Assembly (NCBI GenBank): GCA_018350325.1 | Contig: JAEVLN010000021.1 | Location: 1,240,001 to 1,304,000 of the forward strand | Direction: 5' to 3' | DNA: 64,000 nucleotides | From: Globodera rostochiensis | Taxonomy: Eukaryota; Nematoda; Chromadorea; Rhabditida; Heteroderidae | Shown: positions 54,076-64,000 of the stretch, piece by piece | Numbering within the stretch: position 1 is the stretch's first letter | How the letters are laid out: each line of letters starts with the position of its first letter | Notes under the pieces: model-generated | Database searches by the model: none | What the model was told of the DNA's origin: nothing | The model's input: only the letters and a program-made list of their open reading frames with translations | Made by a program: the position numbers and the translations under genes

Positions 54076-55262
54076 AGTAATTAAATAATTTTTTATGTCC
54101 AAAAAAACAACTTTATTATCAAAAGTATGAGTTTATGATAAATAAAAATAAGATAATTTTTTTAAAACATTATAATAATGTCTATTCATAAAAGCTGAAA
54201 AGAAGTCCGGTTTGCTGAATGAGCTGGTCTATCCCCAAAATATATTGGAAAATAAATAATAATATCTTGATGCAAAAATATTTTATAAAAAATTTATTCG
54301 ACCTCAGCGCCGCTGATGATCCGATGTTATTTGGTGTTTGGTAATTAAATTTATTTTTTTGTAATTAAAGAAAAAAAGATTTATAAAATGGCAAATTTTT
54401 AATTATTTGCAATTTATTAATTTGTTAGAACATAACTTTTTTACCTGTTTAGAGAAAACTCATAAATTCATCAATAAAGGTGGAAAACATGATATATTTA
54501 ATAATTATGCATTTATAATTTTTCAAAATATAAATTTTGATTACATAACTTACTAATTTTTCTATTATTAGGTAACTTTAATTCTTAAATTTCTTAATTT
54601 GTACATGAAAATCGTTGAAGCAATGTAGAAGATACCTCTTTAAAAATTTCATAGCGTGAAATGATTAGAAAGTTTATATAAATGATGTAAAACTTTTTGT
54701 TAAAAAATATTCATTCCTTATGTCCTATAAAGAAATTTCTGTTTTAATTTTTGCCAGCAGGAATAGTTATTTTTCAGGGATCAAGAAACATTTGGTTGCT
54801 ATTTTCGTTTATGATTTGTATTAAATTTAAAGTTAAAATTAAATTATTAGAATTTATGACCATAATTAATTCCATACTTGGTTTTATGGAAATTGGTCCA
54901 AAGATTTTAATCTAGTACTGTTTTCCCCTTGGGCTCGACACGTTAAAAAATTTGATCAAATTTATTTCGCGCAGCTATATTTTAAGTGTGATGAGAAGAA
55001 TGTAATTTTGATTCATAAACGAACCGCTTGTTTAAGATTTATGCAATTTTTTGTTTAACAAATAAACGAGATTGAGATTTTTACAATTCAAAAATTTGCG
55101 TTGATAGATAAAACAGAATGAACTATTATCGGCGAGTGGACCGTCGGCAAGTTGTACTGTTCCCTATTATCGTTACCTATTTTTGCTTAAGGACCCAGTT
55201 TTTGGAGCCAGCCTATTTTGACACTTTTTTCAGTCCTATTTAGCCTATTGAGATTTTTCAAG
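54076..55262. other. AT-rich region, no gene seen
   Basis: No supported gene. 54640-54930 shares blocks with 51700-52150. Confidence 0.5.
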
Positions 55263-55465
55263 CCTAAAAATCTTATCCCTGCTCATGGCTTACATAAACG
55301 TTGAACATTTTTTTATCGATTAAATAAAGCTTTAAAACATGAGCTTTTTGGGTCTTAAATGACGCTTTTTTGCCAGCCAAATGAGGCGTTTGAAAATTTT
55401 CATTTGTATCAAAAAAAAACTTTTTCTAGTCTGGAAAAAGGAGCTTCTTAACCAGTAATTCCATA
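55263..55465 (+). repeat. Dispersed ~200-bp repeat, copy 2
   Basis: Direct copy of 53873-54075. Confidence 0.8.
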
Positions 55466-55836
55466 ATTAGCCGATATCTCGACTGTTCCGGCTCGAGATT
55501 TTACGAGAATCTCGACTAGAAATCTCGATTTTAATACATAGCAGAATAATTTCCCTTAAAAATAATTTATTCATAAAACTGAATTTAAATTGAACATCCA
55601 AAACAACAACAGTAAGTGAGCAAAAGAGCGCAGAATGTATTCAAAAAATAATTCTGTAAATCATCTCAATGCAATTCATTCGCTTATTCGCGAAAAGGCT
55701 CGAACAAAATGGAGCTTTTACTCATCCAAAGCTTCCAATGCCGCCAATGGCTCCAATGCCTCCAATGCCTTTAATGCCGCCAGTGCCGCCAATGCCTCCT
55801 TGGATTTTGGCGCAACTAAACAAGAAAATTTTATTG
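55466..55836. other. Non-coding stretch with CCAATGCC repeats
   Basis: Includes a short CGAGATT-rich stretch (55480-55540) and an imperfect CCNCCAATG repeat (55735-55800) that reads as Met-Pro-Pro in one frame and Asn-Ala-Ala/Ser in another. No convincing gene. Confidence 0.45.
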
Positions 55837-56067
55837 GGTTTTTAAACAAAAAAAAAAGATTTTTTCATAAAATCGCGCTGAAAATCAATAACAGGCCAAC
55901 TTTTACCACGAATAAAGAATGCGTACGCCCAATCTTGACCGTTGTCATCCATCAAATTGTTTTTCTCGCGCATATTACGAAAAATGTCCTCGACTGTTTC
56001 ATAAGAAACATTAAGCAGTACGGTGGTGCCCGCAAACATTCGGCGAGAGCGGCCGTAGTAGCCCCAA
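55837..56067 (-). pseudogene. Partial nematode gene, C-terminal exons
   Basis: An exon 56067-55907, preceded by an acceptor TTTTGTTTTAG, encodes WGYYGRSRRMFAG, VSYETVEDIFRNM and NGQDWAYAFF. A 29-nt possible intron (55906-55878) leads to a short last exon ending with a stop at 55837. The pattern resembles nematode proteins with a C-terminal NNCxxWA-type motif, in which the Cys would be missing here (DDNGQDWA). It lies on the same strand as 56828-57154, probably parts of one decayed gene separated by the insertion at 56113-56779. Confidence 0.4.
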
Positions 56068-56112
56068 CTAAAACAAAATGAGAAAATAAAAAGTTTGAAT
56101 TTCCCGAAATGC

Positions 56113-56779
56113 AAATGCTTATTATTAGAGCCGAGATTTTCAGGTTTTAACCTATTTTTTGTTGCGAATAAGGAATCATGAGAGAAGCCCGGAAATAGCA
56201 TTCATTTTGAAAAATTTTAGAAGAGCGACTTTTCAGTCAATATAAATCAATATGGTTTTTTTGAGAATAAATCAATATTTCGCCATTTTTTCATAATAAA
56301 AATCAATATTTTAGGCATTTTTCTTAACAAAAATGCGCTTTTTAGGCATTTTTACGAAAATTTTTGAAGAAATTCAATATTTCAGGCACTTTTTCCCAAA
56401 ATTTCTTCTATTTGACCCTAAAAATCAAAAAAAATTTCAAACCAAAAATGTACCCCTAAAAAATTACTTTTTCTTTGACCAAAATCAACCCCCAAAGATC
56501 GACATTTTCCCCAAACAATTTTTTTATTTTATTTTTTATAAAATTTCCAAACCATGTGAAAAATAGTACATTTACAAGTGTGAGAGCAAAATTAATAAAG
56601 ATTGACCAATTTTGAAGGTTTTTACGCAAAATTTGACCGGATTTGGTCAGTTTTTGCACATTTTTAATCAGTATTTTGGCACTTTTTGGGGTTTTTGGCC
56701 AATATTTTGGGATTTTTTGGTCAATATTTCGCGTTTAGTCAATATAAATCTCAGCTCTACTTATTATACATAAGCATTT
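56113..56779. mobile_element. Inverted-repeat element inserted in a gene remnant
   Basis: Left AAATGCTTATTATTAGAGCC and right ATAAGCATTT-type ends are inverted repeats (about 30 bp, imperfect). The inside (56290-56770) corresponds to the reverse complement of 50580-50960 of the pogo-like element region, with repeated CAATATTT/GGCATTTTT stretches. Non-coding. Confidence 0.5.
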
Positions 56780-56827
56780 CAGTAAAGAACAAATTGTTTG
56801 TTTCTTAACAATAGTTAAACAATTTTG

Positions 56828-57154
56828 TTAAAATATTTTCGTCGGATTATAATTAAAAAGCACAAATTTGTACCGGCTTTCTTTGCCATCCCTGGTAATT
56901 GTGTATGTGCTCCGGTTTTCTTTGTCACACTTTCCACAGACAAAAAAAACCGCAACCGCGTGGTACACCGTATCCTCCGTGTCCTGTAAATTTAATTTTG
57001 AATTATTTAAAATACTTTTTGAAGTTACCGTAACGAAGACGCCCATTGGGTGAGCGTGCCATTCCATTTTAACGGCACGATAATATTGGCACCCGCAGCC
57101 ACAGGGCGGCATTGGCGTCCAGTTTGCAGCGTTTGAAGCAAATAATGAGGACAT
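56828..57154 (-). CDS. Nematode family protein, N-terminal part
   Basis: The start at 57154 encodes ANWTPMPPCGCGCQYYRAVK and MEWHAHPMGVFVT. A 45-nt intron (57028-56984, GT..AG, multiple of three) leads to TVYHAVAVFFVCGKCDKENR, ending at 56828. CxCxC and CGKC suggest zinc or disulfide sites. It has no signal peptide. I recall similar short proteins in plant-parasitic nematode genomes but cannot name the family. It probably once continued into the exons at 55837-56067. Confidence 0.5.
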   Translation of the reverse strand: MSSLFASNAANWTPMPPCGCGCQYYRAVKMEWHAHPMGVFVTVTSKSILNNSKLNLQDTEDTVYHAVAVFFVCGKCDKENRSTYTITRDGKESRYKFVLFNYNPTKIF

Positions 57155-58171
57155 TTTGATGAAAATGATTTGTGTATATTCTTCTTATGAATTTTAGTTC
57201 TAAATAAAAGGTTAATTACAGCATTTTACACCGTCAGATTTTAAAATTTAAGTGTAAAATATCCTAGGAAGTCGCTGTTTTACGCGCATATGGTTTTCTT
57301 TAAACAAATTTGGGTTAACAATCGTAAACTTGTTGTGTAGGTGATAAGACGATCAATGTTTCAGTAAAGTTATAATCGAAAATTTCAAATAAAATCTGGT
57401 TTTGCACTTTTTGGACCATAAATTGCCGTTCCCGTCTCGCTCCCGCAATTTTTATTTAACCGGACTGTAAATGAATTATTTTTTTAAACCGGTTACTACT
57501 AACTGGACTAATTTGAATGGGGAAATCATCCCGAAAGTCACATTTAAATATTTTTGTTGTGACACTGAATTGAATAAAGATTACCCTTGGAAACGGATTT
57601 CAAAGAAAAAACGAATATGACATAACAAAAACATGAGAATGGCTCAAATGAATTTTGTTTTTATGCACACAAATCTTTGACCGACCCCCCCCCCCCACGC
57701 CCCCAGGGGTTGAGGGGCAAGGGGTGGGGGGGGGGGGGGTAGACATGGACATATGGTGCATAAGATTGGTAAACACCGAAGAAAGTTATGTGTGGTGATT
57801 GATTGCATCGCGAAAAGTAAGGACAACTGGATGGATAAGGGGGGGGCAGTTATACCGTACCCCCCCGGGGTGGGGCAAGCCCCCTCCCAACGAAATGGTT
57901 TTGAGAAAAAACAGGGGAGGAGGGGGGCGGTGGATACCCTTTTGTTTTGCACAAAATTCGTAAGTTTTGGACCAATTTTGTAAACAAGATTCATTAAAAC
58001 TTAAAATCTTTCTCGGTGATACCAATCGGCACCACCCATGAATGTAACCGGATTCCGTACTTTTTGGCAAAAAAAATTCGGAATGCACAAAAATTGGCAG
58101 ATTTTTGTTGTTTTGGGGTCAGTTTGGAAATATTTCTTTTAAATTGGAAAAGTGCTGTGATTTGGAGGCGC
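57155..58171. other. Intergenic region with C/G homopolymer tracts
   Basis: Holds CCCCCCCC/GGGGGGGG tracts at 57683-57740 and GGGGGG-rich sequence at 57838-57930. Apparent open frames there are low-complexity artefacts. Confidence 0.5.
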
Positions 58172-58802
58172 GCTGGGTCGTTTCTTAAATTCCGCCAGGG
58201 CGTTTCTTAAATCCGCCACATATATTTTATGAAGTGGTTTTAGATAACTTTATTTACTAAAATAGTTAAACCTTATACCAATGGAAAGCTCTAAATGAGT
58301 GGAAAAAGCAATATAGCAAAGTTGAAGCGGTTTGATAAGTTTTAAAAAAGTTATAATGCAAGCTTACCAAATATCGAACTTTTTTGTGGTTTTCTGATCA
58401 TAACTTTTTAAAATTTTGATTTACTGCTTAGTTTAGTTTTACAAATAGTTTCTATTCATATAGAGCTTTCCATTGGTTAAGGTTTAACTTAGAGTTGGTC
58501 ATTTTTCCCGGTTCCGGGACTAAGGTACTGAAAAAAAGTACAAACGAGTACCTCAGTCCCGGGTCTCAGCGGGACCGGGAAAAAACCGGGAATTCCCGGT
58601 TTTATCCCTATTAAATTCCCGGTTTTAAATTTGCTGAAATCCCGGTCCCGGTTTTTCCCAAAAATCCCGGTCCCGACCAACTCTAGTTTAACTGATTTTA
58701 GTGCAGTGTGAATAAAGTTATGATGTCTAAAACCACTTCATAAAATATATGTGGCGGATTTAAGAAACGCCCATGGTGGCGGAATTTAAGAAACGACCTA
58801 GC
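58172..58802. mobile_element. Long-TIR MITE carrying a nested hAT-type MITE
   Basis: Terminal inverted repeats of ~75-80 bp (58172-58246 and 58723-58802) sharing GTCGTTTCTTAAATTCCGCC and GGCGTTTCTTAAATCCGCCA. The AT-rich interior is non-coding and is interrupted by the element at 58490-58685. Confidence 0.85.
58490..58685. mobile_element. hAT-type MITE, 196 bp
   Basis: Ends TAGAGTTGGTC...GACCAACTCTA are inverted repeats, flanked by an 8-bp duplication GTTTAACT (58482-58489 and 58686-58693), diagnostic of hAT elements. The interior is CCCGGT/ACCGGG-rich and partly self-complementary. Nested in the surrounding MITE. Confidence 0.85.
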
Positions 58803-61529
58803 ACCATTTGGAGGGCTCAGCTATTAAAAATTTGCTTTGAATGTTGAGAAAGAAGCGAACAATGGCAAGCTCGGGCTTTGCGCAGTTTTTTTCGATCTCT
58901 AAAATAAATTAATTGGAGGATGAAGTTAAACAATAAAATGCTTGAATTTTAAAACAAATTCCCGACGGTGGTGTCTCAACACCGTTTTTTGAAATTTTTA
59001 ATATATTAGCCATATCACCCCCCCCCCCTCGCCTAAGCCGTGAATTTTAAAATTAAGCTACGACCTAATTTTTTTTTCGTTTTACCATTCACGTATAAAA
59101 TTTAGCGCTGTGCTAATAAAGAAATAAGTGACTATAATTACTTCCTTTTAAAATGTTGGCACATCACGTATACAAAGACAGTGCGCAACTTCATCTCCCC
59201 TCTGCACAATTGCTTTTTCGTGGTGGTTTTTTTTTAAAGAAAACAATTTTGATTGATTAAATTTTTTGCATTTTTTAAATCATTTATTAAGCCAAACAAA
59301 TCAAATCCATTTTGTTAAAATTATAATCTTGCTTTTAAAAATTTGGAAGGATCAACAAAAAACCTAAAATAATGTTTATTTAAAAAAAATGAATTTTTAC
59401 AACCAAAATTATAATCAAAATCTCATAAACAAATAAAAATTATAGAAACGTTTTAAACATGAAAGACTTGACAATCATTGTCTTACTGTAATTAATTTAT
59501 TTAAAATAACATAGAAAAAAAAATTAATCACGATACGGCGTAAAACTAGTAGAAACTGAAATTTTAAAAAATAATTTTGAAAAATTAAATTTACATAAAT
59601 GAAACAATTTGCTGCTAAAAAATAAGAACCCATTAGTTAATTACGAATTCTGAAAACAATTATCCTTAAAAAATTTAATTTAGAAAAGCCAGAAAAGCGC
59701 CATGTCGCTGGCCAAGGTTCAGAGTTGCACTCATTCGCGCTAAAACAAAACTCCAGGCATGAAACTTATAAATAACACGTACTTATCGAACACTAACAGG
59801 CAATTAAAGAGGTATAAATATAACAAAGAAATAAATACACTATTTTTAACAAAAAGATAAATTTAAAAAATAAAAATGAACTTGAAGTCGATTTATTGAG
59901 TAATTTTATACGAAAATTTTCTTATATGGCAACAAGAAAAATTGGCATAAAAGGTGACGATTTTGAGCCAGTATTATTTACTTATTATCTTGACTACTAA
60001 TATCTAGATGATATAGTTTTAAAAATAATTTTAAAATATTGTAACATATAATTATAGACAAATATGAATTAAATGCATATTTAGTATTTAATGAAAAAGT
60101 CTGAGGCACTTGCTTGTCAAGGAACTACATCGGAATCAGGGCTGGGCGAAATTTCGGGTTCGGGTGTGACCGGTATTTTGGGGTTTCGAGTTCCGGGTTC
60201 GAGTAATTACCCGAAATTTTGGGAAAAATACACCCCCTAAAGATCGGATTTTTGGAATGAAGGAAATTTTGCTCACAAAATATTTGAAGTTGCTATAACA
60301 GTACGCCAAATTAGAATTAATTGTTCTAAAAAAGAAAATGGAATCACTAAACCTTTGCTGGCCATTATTTATTGTTTATCTGAATGTTTTTTTCAGTTAT
60401 TTTCACCTAAAAGTAAATATGACAAATATTTTATTAACACGTCAGGCGGTGTGGTAATATGTTTGTTTTTGCGCCGCCGGACTCTTCCTATTCCTAAAAA
60501 AAATTTATTTGAGAAAAAAATTCTTTATGAAAAAAATTCCAATTTCCCGATTTTTTTAACCTGAAATCTTATGAATATTTCAAATTTTACCATGTCAGCA
60601 AAGTTTCTATTTGTATCATAAACATTTGAGTTACTTAATTAATAAGAACTGTGGTTTTTTCGAAATTTTGGTAATTTGAGTTCAAATCAATTCGCCAGAC
60701 ATTCCGCCATATTATGAAATTTCAATGGGAAATTACATGAATTGTGTAATACCATTTTCATTCATATCCAATAAGTTAACGATTTGCGCAAACTTGCTGA
60801 CAGATGAAATAAAAAAATGGAGTTAAACGAATAAATACCATTTAATTTGTTTCGTTTCAGTAAAACACCTGCATTGGCACAGAGTGCCTAATAATATCAA
60901 ATGGTGCGTGTAAAGTTGTCAAACATTCAATGGAATAAAATTAAATCCAACTCAAACAGTTGAAATGTCATCATTCGTAAAATAGTGCATTTTATTTTTA
61001 TTTTTATAAATAAAATCTTTCATAATTAAAAAAAAAAGTGTTGTGATAGAAATAATAAAATATTTTTTTGTTTTTGCATGCACAAAAACTCGTCATCCAT
61101 CGAGTGCATGTGAAGTTTTGTTCCCGCCAAAGGCTTTCTGTGAGGTCCACCAACCAACACAAAACCACAAAATAATGGCATTTATAATACACTCATAAAA
61201 ACAAAAACATGCCATAATATAAATTGGAATTCTTTGAATTGAATGAAAATGAATTATCAAAATAAAGCTTATTTTGATATATAGCGGCCGGATTAACCTT
61301 TGCGCACGCAAAAATTAATTTACGAAATAGGTTATAAAAGCTATAACGTGTGTACTTATGCCCGTAAAGCATTAAATTTTTAATCTAACAAATAAATTAA
61401 CACAAAAAATTGTCTTTTAACAATTCAATGCTTAAACACTTAACTTAAGCAGAAATTGTGCACAATCTGTTCAGATTCCGAATTTTTAGTTTAATAAATG
61501 AAGATTTTTTTGAGGGTTTTAGGCAGGCG
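58803..61529. other. AT-rich intergenic region, fragments only
   Basis: No gene. 58985-59130 is a fragment of the C-rich pogo-like family (CCCCCCCCCTCGCCTAAGCC, TTTACCATTCACGTATAAAA). Around 60138 CAGGGCTGGGCGAAATTTCG followed by CGGGTTCGGG-type sequence looks like one end of another hAT-type element. Confidence 0.5.
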
Positions 61530-61710
61530 CATATATCAGTTTGGCGCCGACGTGGTTGAAACCTTATAACTTTTAGTTTATTTATATCAAACCAAAAATT
61601 CTTTTTGAAGGCACTATGTCTGTAGATGCTATAATAGAAAGACCTAAGCGATTCGAGTTAACAAAGAAAGTTATGAGTCACCGCGCCAAACTGTCACGTA
61701 TATGGTAAAC
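61530..61710. repeat. Short inverted-repeat element
   Basis: CAGTTTGGCGCCG near 61537 and CGCGCCAAACTG near 61681 form inverted ends around ~140 bp of non-coding sequence. MITE-like; no clear target duplication. Confidence 0.4.
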
Positions 61711-61999
61711 CGCCGGGCCCTTGCATTCATTAAAACTTCAATAAGCTAGAGTATTTTTAAATTTTAATTGAAATCTCTTAACAAATTGAGTAAAAAAACT
61801 CAAAATTTTCGATCTCACTCTAAAATACGACATTTACGATTTCGATAAGATACGGTACGATACACAGCGTTGATGCAAAGCCAAACAAACCGTTGTCAAA
61901 TTATTTCTTGTCGCTTATTTTTTTTAATTTTTATACAAAAATAAAAGCTTGTTTATAAATAAAATATTGCTTGCCCCCGATTTAACTAGCTCCAGTTAA
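61711..61999. other. GPCR upstream region
   Basis: AT-rich sequence before the receptor gene. No distinct promoter element seen. Confidence 0.4.
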
Positions 62000-64000
62000 A
62001 TGATCTACAATGCATCGACAGATAAGGTAATTTCTAATATCATAATTAATAAATATTTTTGTTTTTAGTGGTACCAATATTTCAATGCGGATGGGCCGCA
62101 ATGGCTGATTCTGCTCGGAGTGTACGGCTTTCGAGCCTTGTGGGCAACCCTGGGAATTTGCTTCGATTTTGGCATTGTGTACATCACCGTTAAATCAAAG
62201 TGAATTTAAAAATAATATAAATATAATTAATTTAAATGGCTATTTTGTAAAACAAAAATGCAAAATTGTAGAAGTCTGCGCAGCATTTGCAACATTTTAA
62301 TAGCGATGGAGAGCGCTTTTGCGTTGATTTTGAACATTGGATATTATGTCAGCTTTTTGGTTGTCCTCTCCGGCATAAAATTCATCCGTTACGAATATTG
62401 CTTTTGGTATTTGATTGTGCCATGTTTGTTTGGAGATGTGGCCCAGCTATTGATGGTCTTCACCGGGGTGGATCGCCTATGTTGTGTGGTGTTTCCTGTT
62501 TGGTAAGCCAAAAATAAAAAATTGTTAAATGAATAAAATTTATGAATAAATATTTAAATTTATTTAGTGATTGATCTTTTAAGGTACAAAATGAGGCGTG
62601 CAAAATATTATTTGACATTTGTTTCGGTTGTTTTATGTTGCTATGCCACTTACGATTACATCATCAACTACATCGACTACCTGAACAGCAAAGATTTGTA
62701 AGGAAAGCATTTGGCCATTTCAAAGAATTTTTTGGTCAAAATTTTAAAAAATTAAAAAGGATATATACTTAGGGTGTAGCTAAGTTTTGTCGAAAATTTT
62801 TTTTTGATATTTTTAAAAATTCATAACTCGCTTAATTTGCGCGGATTACCTTGCCCTCTTCTTTATTCTCCGCTTTTTACTGATTTTTTATGGCGCCTCT
62901 AGCGACCATGCCAAAAACTGACATCGCACAATAATTTTCATCGAATTTTTTTGTGGGTTGAAACAGGAGAACGTAAATGATCAGCCTTTGCCGGGAGGCC
63001 GTCGATCGCACTTGAAGAGACCTATCTCGCGGAATTTAGGCTTATCGGACTCAGTTTTATGTTTTGGGAGCTTAAACCTTGCTTATTAAGTCTGCAAAAA
63101 TAAATATTTTTTTCCGGCACAAAATTTTGTACGGCATTTTGAATCGTGTTGCTAAAAAATTGTCCCTAAAAAGGACCATTTTTTCCCCAAAAATTTCTGG
63201 AGTAGCAAAATTTGGACTTTCTGAGGCTTCTCCCTCCCAGCTTTGTTCTCGCTATGCAAAACTTCAATTTCCACAAATGTTGGATTTTTGGGTCTTGATT
63301 GTGCTTTGCTGAATTATAAAACAAATAAATTTTTGCAAAAAAAGCGACAAAAACTTATGTTACACCGTAATTAATTTAAAGCATTTTGTCTTGCACTGTA
63401 AACGAAATGGGCAATGGCGGCATGGGAACTTTGATGAAAATGAACGGACTGACGTTCAGCGGGACGCTGATGGTTTTGTATTCTTTGTGCTGGTTTACGG
63501 TGTTCAGGCTGAACGCAACTTCAAAAAGTGGATTATAAATAAATATAAATAAAATTCGATTATTTCAATAAAGCATTTAATTTCGTAGATGTGAATTCGA
63601 ACAATCGGAAGCTGATCAAATCACTGATCTTCATCATCGGCCTCAACCTGATCGGTGTGTTCATTAAGAGCATCGTGAACATGATCTTCCAAAGTTTCGT
63701 GGTCGTAAATGTATTCATCAAAACAGCATTTTCCATTGCATTTTCCTTCCTCACAATTACCGTATACAGTGCAAATGCCCCGGTACTTTACACTGTCAGG
63801 TACTAATTTTTGTTATTGTTTACATTTGGTTTCTTAATTTATTGTGTTAATTTTTTTTTGAAAATATTTGAAAAATATCAAAACAAATACATTTAGCACC
63901 GAGTACCGTACTCGCTTCCTTAAACATTTCCCATGGCTTCCACAATTCGTTAGCAACAGCGTCGTTTCTCCTTTTCCCAATGATACGGATGATCAATCCA
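62000..64000 (+). CDS. Nematode serpentine receptor (7TM GPCR), partial at window end
   Basis: Exons 62000-62026, 62069-62199, 62272-62502, 62584-62697, 62382-shifted exon 63382-63527, 63589-63799 and 63897 onward join in a single frame at every GT..AG junction, over 300 aa so far. The N-terminus MIYNASTDK has a glycosylation site. TM1 (LILLGVYGF region), TM2 (ILIAMESAFALILNI), TM3 ending in GVDRLCCVVFPVWY (DRY-like), TM4 (YLTFVSVVLCCYAT), TM5 (FSGTLMVLYSLCWFTVF), TM6 (LIFIIGLNLIGVFI) and TM7 with SANAPVLYTV followed by TEYR are visible. It is probably a srsx-like chemoreceptor. Exon 5 starts at 63382. The fourth intron (62698-63381) contains a MITE. The 3' end is outside the window. Confidence 0.88.
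62773..63367. mobile_element. MITE in GPCR intron
   Basis: Inverted ends GGTGTAGCTAAGTTTTGTCG (from 62773) and CGACAAAAACTTATGTTACA (63345-63367), flanked by TA on both sides, within the fourth intron. The interior is non-coding; the reading frame at 63079-63312 is incidental. Confidence 0.65.

Noticed and set aside
55635..56081. 148-codon plus-strand frame with Asn-Ala-Ser repeats
   Set aside because: It is open because of a short CCNCCAATG repeat and then runs antisense through a better supported minus-strand exon.
57644..58088. Pro/Gly-rich frames around C/G homopolymers
   Set aside because: Low-complexity artefacts without start, splice or domain support.

Overview
The window looks like nuclear DNA of a nematode, probably a plant-parasitic tylenchid such as a cyst nematode. 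The evidence is the very short introns (36-54 nt) with GT..AG borders, a multi-exon serpentine (7TM) receptor at the right edge, and a secreted protein built from helix-turn-helix repeats that resembles tylenchid gland proteins. The species-level guess is inference.

Layout: (1) Positions 1-2,525 hold satellite DNA in both orientations around a G-rich minisatellite. (2) Positions 2,526-19,760 are a 17.2-kb Polinton/Maverick (virus-like DNA transposon) with ~250-bp terminal inverted repeats and a 6-bp target duplication (AAAGCA), inserted in the satellite. It encodes a Q/P-rich gene, a RING finger, protein-primed DNA polymerase B (two frame breaks), thymidine kinase, a TATA-box-binding protein (TBP), a small unknown protein, packaging ATPase, a pX-like protein, an unknown VPE protein, an integrase with chromodomain, minor capsid (frame break), adenain-like protease, a pVI-like protein, major capsid protein and a small membrane protein. 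(3) Satellite continues from 19,761. (4) Positions 24,074-33,832 are a second element: a 9,759-bp near-perfect palindrome (two 4,717-bp arms, 325-bp spacer) with its own 6-bp target duplication (CGCACC). Each arm carries a different TBP gene, a pX-like gene and a VPE gene. (5) Satellite with higher-order repeats runs to 46,579. (6) Positions 46,580-64,000 are AT-rich, gene-poor DNA with DNA-transposon remnants and MITEs, the HTH-repeat secreted gene (52,519-53,455), remnants of a nematode gene family (55,837-57,154) and the GPCR (62,000 to beyond the window).

How it fits together: in both virus-like elements a TBP gene lies on the minus strand, divergent from the plus-strand pX-VPE genes, and many genes of both elements have a TATA-type box 25-45 nt (once ~85 nt) before the start codon. 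This suggests transcription units that use an element-encoded TBP. The palindromic element has no polymerase, integrase or capsid gene and would need help from an autonomous relative. Between its TBP and pX genes lies an enhancer-like array of TGACTCA and TGATTGACAG sites. I consider the pair of TBP-encoding, satellite-inserted elements, one palindromic, to be the most novel content of the window.
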